Shown: positions 61,352 to 64,000 of the stretch, piece after piece
Position numbering within the stretch: position 1 is the first letter of the stretch
How the letters are laid out: the number at the start of each line of letters is the position of its first letter
Assembly: GCF_001941825.1 (NCBI RefSeq)
Contig: NZ_CP019037.1
Coordinates: 248,001 to 312,000, forward strand
Direction of reading: 5' to 3'
Source of the DNA: Massilia putida
GTDB lineage: Bacteria; Pseudomonadota; Gammaproteobacteria; Burkholderiales; Burkholderiaceae_D
Length of the DNA stretch: 64,000 bases
Made by a program: the position numbers and the translations under genes
The notes under the pieces: model-generated
What the model saw: the letters and a program-made list of their open reading frames with translations, nothing else
What the model was told of the DNA's origin: nothing
Databases searched by the model: none

Positions 61352-62377
61352 TCACGGTTTGTAGGTCAGCAATTTCACTTTGGTCTTGGACGGGCGAATC
61401 GAATTGCGGCTTCTGTTCTGGTAGGCGCTCCAGGCGCCACGAGCGACTTTCTTTCCGGTCCACGCCACCGGACGGGTGCCTTGAAGGCCGATCTGCTTTC
61501 CGAGTTCCATACCTCCAAGGCTCAGCAATTTGCCCGCGAATCGCCCCATGCCGAACGAAGACAGGGACACGCCTCCCGCCAATCCGGCAGCAATACTGAG
61601 CACCGAGGCGAGCGCGAGAAGACAGACCAGTCCCATGGCCAGGAACGGAAACACCTCCGCGACTTCGGCACTCGACGTCATCGCGGCAGGTCCGCTAGCC
61701 GCACTCGCGAACAGCTTCATGACGAGCAAATTGACCATGACGACCAGCACCGGCACCAGAAAGTAGTTCGCCAGCTGGCGCAGCCAGGAATTGAAGAACC
61801 CCGCCGTAGCCTCGAACAGCAATCCGATGAAAAACACCGGGCCTATTGCGACCACTGCCGTGAGCACGACTTTCGATAACGCCATCAGGAAGAACGCATA
61901 GGCGGTGACGACGATGGTCATGACAATGACCGCCGCGGCAATCAGGTACATTCCGAAGTCGCCGTCGAGCACCCCGGCTTTGGCCCAGAATCGCGTCGTC
62001 AGCAGCAGCCCGTCGTTGAGCATCGCATCCAGACCGCTGATGACGCCGTCGCCGCCAGGGCTCCGCGCCAAACCGGCTACAAACTCATCGGGGCCACGTA
62101 AAAACGTATTGGTGATAAGCGTGTTGTAGTTCGCGACGTTGAATCCGATGCCGAGAATCGCGGCCAGCTTCACGACCCGGTTGATAAATTCGTTGACGGG
62201 CTCCCGGATCAAGCCGCGTAGGCTGGCGAATCCCCACAGCGCCACGTAAAGGCCGAGCATCGCCATCAAAAACGGGCCGACGACCCGGGCGACCGCCACC
62301 ACGTTCTCGCCGACGTAGCCTTCGCACACGGCATTGATGTAATTCATGCCGTCACGATAGAGGGTTGGCGCGGCCAT
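61352..62377 (-). CDS. virB6: Type IV secretion VirB6/TrbL-family membrane protein
   Basis: 341 residues with five or more hydrophobic helices: VVGPFLMAMLGLYVALWGFA, IAAAVIVMTIVVTAYAFFLM, VVAIGPVFFIGLLFEAT, YFLVPVLVVMVNLLVM and LAMGLVCLLALASVLSIAAGLAGG. The conserved Trp-rich end of helix 2 and LSKVVLTAVVAIGPVF match VirB6. Inner-membrane channel component of conjugation systems. Intact, but flanked by truncated or missing partners, so not functional alone. Confidence 0.87.
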   Translation of the reverse strand: MAAPTLYRDGMNYINAVCEGYVGENVVAVARVVGPFLMAMLGLYVALWGFASLRGLIREPVNEFINRVVKLAAILGIGFNVANYNTLITNTFLRGPDEFVAGLARSPGGDGVISGLDAMLNDGLLLTTRFWAKAGVLDGDFGMYLIAAAVIVMTIVVTAYAFFLMALSKVVLTAVVAIGPVFFIGLLFEATAGFFNSWLRQLANYFLVPVLVVMVNLLVMKLFASAASGPAAMTSSAEVAEVFPFLAMGLVCLLALASVLSIAAGLAGGVSLSSFGMGRFAGKLLSLGGMELGKQIGLQGTRPVAWTGKKVARGAWSAYQNRSRNSIRPSKTKVKLLTYKP

Positions 62378-62388
62378 GATCGATTCTC

Positions 62389-62658
62389 CTAGTGGCTCAG
62401 GTCGAGATGGAGCTTGTCGGCAGTCCCCATCGATGCGATGTGGTCTGCTCGCCGGACGTTGACGCAGTTCGGCGTCAATCCCGTTCGGCCGGGATCATTC
62501 CGGCAGAGCGCACTCACCTTGCCGCGCAGCGCCGGGTGGGCCAAGAACTCGTCCACGGTAAGCACGCGATCCCCCAGCTCCGGGATCGTCCCGGCAGGCT
62601 CGCGTCCGCATCCGCACATCAAGACCGCGATCGATACGATGGCCAGTGTCGCTTTCAT
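62389..62658 (-). CDS. EexN-family entry-exclusion lipoprotein
   Basis: 89 residues from ATG 62658 with AAGGAGG upstream. Signal peptide with lipobox around MCGC, likely lipidated Cys17. The mature part has the EexN pattern: TVDEFLAHPALRGKVSALCRNDPGRTGLTPNCVN. Entry-exclusion lipoproteins hinder uptake of a related element by a cell that already has it. Position between virB5 and virB6 is the same as eex in pKM101. Confidence 0.85.
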   Translation of the reverse strand: MKATLAIVSIAVLMCGCGREPAGTIPELGDRVLTVDEFLAHPALRGKVSALCRNDPGRTGLTPNCVNVRRADHIASMGTADKLHLDLSH

Positions 62659-62693
62659 GAATGCCTCCTTCGATTGTTGATGGGATTTGCCGC

Positions 62694-63365
62694 TCATGGC
62701 AGCGGCGTCTCGATGCGCGGGATCGACGTCCCGACCGCGCCGGCGCGCATCTGACTGATCATCAGGCGCTGCGCGCGCTCCTGGGCGGCGGCACCATTCG
62801 CCGCGGCCTCCAGCTGGTTCTGGTCCTTGACCAGTTCCGCGTGCTCGATGGCGATCCGGTTAGCGAGGTCGTACGCCGCCTTGGGATCCTCGGTCCGTGC
62901 CAAGGTGTCGGTGAGGATTTGCAGTCGCGCCTGGCGCGCCGTCGCATCGTTGAAAGCGGTTTGCGCCATCGCCTGATTGGCGGCGGAAATGTCCTGCGCC
63001 TGCGCCAGAAAGCGTTGGAGCTCGGGAGCCAGCCGTGCGGCCTGGTCGGGCCGAAGCACCGCCTGCGCTTGACGGATCTGTTGAGCGAGCGCGGAAAGAT
63101 CGCTTATCGAGCGTGCCCAGTCCGCAGGAAGCGCTGGCGTGGCGGCAGGCAGGAGCCGCGACATGCCGCGGTCGCCAGTCGTGGACTTGATCTGGTAATT
63201 GATGCTGTCGATCTGCATGGCCATCTGCTTGTACTGGTCGGTCCATGCCTTGACCTGCATTACCGCCTGCGAAAGCACCGCGGGATCGATGACGGTCAAC
63301 TGGGCATGGGTTTGTTCGAATGCGCAGGCCAGCACGGTGGCGACGGCGAGGATACGGAGGTTCAT
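62694..63365 (-). CDS. virB5: VirB5-family pilus-tip protein
   Basis: 223 residues from ATG 63365 (AAGGAAA upstream; ATGA overlap with the virB4 remnant). Signal peptide ending ACAFEQTHA-QL. The mature part is mostly long helices: QAVMQVKAWTDQYKQMAMQIDSINYQIKS with a TGDRGM segment, then LQRFLAQAQDISAANQAMAQ, as in VirB5/TraC. Minor pilus component at the pilus tip. Intact. Confidence 0.86.
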   Translation of the reverse strand: MNLRILAVATVLACAFEQTHAQLTVIDPAVLSQAVMQVKAWTDQYKQMAMQIDSINYQIKSTTGDRGMSRLLPAATPALPADWARSISDLSALAQQIRQAQAVLRPDQAARLAPELQRFLAQAQDISAANQAMAQTAFNDATARQARLQILTDTLARTEDPKAAYDLANRIAIEHAELVKDQNQLEAAANGAAAQERAQRLMISQMRAGAVGTSIPRIETPLP

Positions 63366-63841
63366 GCGGATTTCCTTTCGATGTCGAAGTGAGGTGCCCA
63401 AGTGTCGGGGTCTTCCCCGTACTTGGCGATAAGGCGATCCATGAGTTTGAGGTTGGCGGTGCGTGCGGAGAGTACCGCCAGGTCATCGTCCATCCCAGCC
63501 AGCGGCAGCCGGGCCACGACCGAATGGCGCCCCTGCTTCAGCAGGAACATTCCGGAACCTTCAGGCAGGTCTGTCTTGATGAGGTTGAACTCCCTGTCCG
63601 ACAATCCGAGCCCTTCCCTGTGTTCTGCGTAGTCGGCGCCTGGATTGGGGAACAGGATCATCGTTGCGACCTGCTCGATCAGCGTGCGTGCCATGGGATG
63701 CCGCAGGGCGTCGCTCGGAGATTGCGAATCAAGTACGACAAGGCCGTTCTTCTTGCGCAAGGTCTTCAAGAGATCCTTAATGAAAGCGGAAAAGTGCTTG
63801 TCGCCCATCGACTTCCAGAACTCCGAAAAGAACACCGCCAA
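63362..63841 (-). pseudogene. virB4: VirB4 ATPase, C-terminal fragment
   Basis: About 160 residues from the region just before the Walker B neighbourhood to the end: AVFFSEFWKSMGDKHFSAFIKDLLK, TLRKKNGLVVLDSQSPSDALRH, LIEQVATMILFPNP and GSGMFLLKQGRHSVVARLPL. The Walker A domain and all N-terminal parts (over 600 residues) are missing; reading upstream meets a stop at 63863-63865 inside the nrdB start region. So the element was cut here and fused to chromosomal nrdB sequence. Confidence 0.82.
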
Positions 63842-63859
63842 CGTACTAGGAGAGTTGAA

Positions 63860-64000
63860 ATGTTATTGTGGGACGATGAGCCGCCGGAAGGGCAGATCAG
63901 TAGTTCACGCGTGAACGCGGACGACAAGCGCATCATCAACGCCAAGACCGACGTCAACCAGCTGGTCCCGTTCAAATATAAATGGGCGTGGGACAAATAC
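63860..64000 (+). CDS. nrdB: Ribonucleoside-diphosphate reductase beta subunit (5' part)
   Basis: First 47 codons from ATG 63860, with AGGAG at 63848-63852; runs off the right edge. After a short variable start it reads SSRVNADDKRIINAKTDVNQ, then LVPFKYKWAWDKY, the conserved N-terminus of the class Ia NrdB of Burkholderiales. It supplies the tyrosyl radical for making deoxyribonucleotides and is essential in aerobic growth. Usually nrdA lies just upstream; here the VirB4 stump lies 18 bases away, so its promoter must lie within or beyond the mobile remnant. Confidence 0.88.
   Translation, partial: MLLWDDEPPEGQISSSRVNADDKRIINAKTDVNQLVPFKYKWAWDKY

Overview
The window is about 64 kb of high-GC DNA with tightly packed genes, many 4-bp ATGA start/stop overlaps and AAGGAG-type ribosome binding sites. 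Protein content (EtfBA beside PanC, a PrpB-PrpC-AcnD-PrpF methylcitrate operon, class Ia NrdB) suggests a betaproteobacterium of the Burkholderiales, most likely Oxalobacteraceae (Massilia/Duganella type). That placement is inference from protein resemblance; no rRNA or tRNA gene was seen.

Layout. (1) 1-8.4 kb, core metabolism: 3' end of etfB, a coupled small ORF, etfA, panC, then prpB-prpC-acnD-prpF for propionyl-CoA oxidation. (2) 8.5-13.3 kb: a reverse-strand MDR oxidoreductase facing an alcohol dehydrogenase/aldehyde dehydrogenase pair closed by a strong terminator, then a flavin reductase fused to a MarR-like domain. (3) 13.4-28.1 kb, one long forward catabolic operon: DUF1302 and DUF1329 envelope proteins, a YCF48-like protein, an RND/MMPL transporter, an Ltp-type thiolase-fold aldolase with its DUF35 partner, a PaaK-type CoA ligase, two further adenylate-forming-fold proteins with degenerate active sites, a chemoreceptor and an SDR. 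(4) 28.2-41.6 kb: an L-2-hydroxyacid oxidase and TetR regulator facing a seven-gene operon (amidohydrolase, SDR, second DUF1329, MFS, SBF-like transporter, crotonase, D-2-hydroxyacid dehydrogenase), which converges on a reverse APH kinase/acyl-CoA dehydrogenase/SDR operon resembling LvaA-LvaC-LvaD of 4-hydroxyacid catabolism. (5) 41.6-53.4 kb, regulators and decay: four TetR genes (one dead), an alpha/beta hydrolase, a dead 1.2-kb IS, and a reverse operon of aldehyde dehydrogenase, frameshifted CYP101-like P450, rubredoxin, ferredoxin-reductase remnant, 2Fe-2S ferredoxin, truncated hydrolase and SDR; then DUF2889 and an SDR. (6) 53.4-59.7 kb: phosphatase, MFS exporter, molybdopterin oxidoreductase and ETF-ubiquinone oxidoreductase. 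(7) 59.8-63.9 kb: a mobile-element scar with a GGDEF stump, an IS3 fragment and a conjugation (VirB4-5-EexN-6-7) remnant that ends a few bases before the start of nrdB at the right edge.

How the parts may fit: the middle 50 kb looks like a catabolic island for a hydrophobic, probably terpenoid- or steroid-like or otherwise branched alicyclic compound. P450 or flavin monooxygenase chemistry, alcohol and aldehyde oxidation, CoA activation, beta-oxidation, retro-aldol cleavage and 2- and 4-hydroxyacid handling would deliver acetyl- and propionyl-CoA. The prp operon would oxidise the propionyl-CoA, and ETF with ETF-QO would take the electrons. The substrate itself cannot be read from the sequence. 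A 14-bp direct-repeat element (ATCAT-N4-ATCAT) stands before seven of these transcription units, prp and ETF-QO included, and suggests a shared regulator or promoter class.
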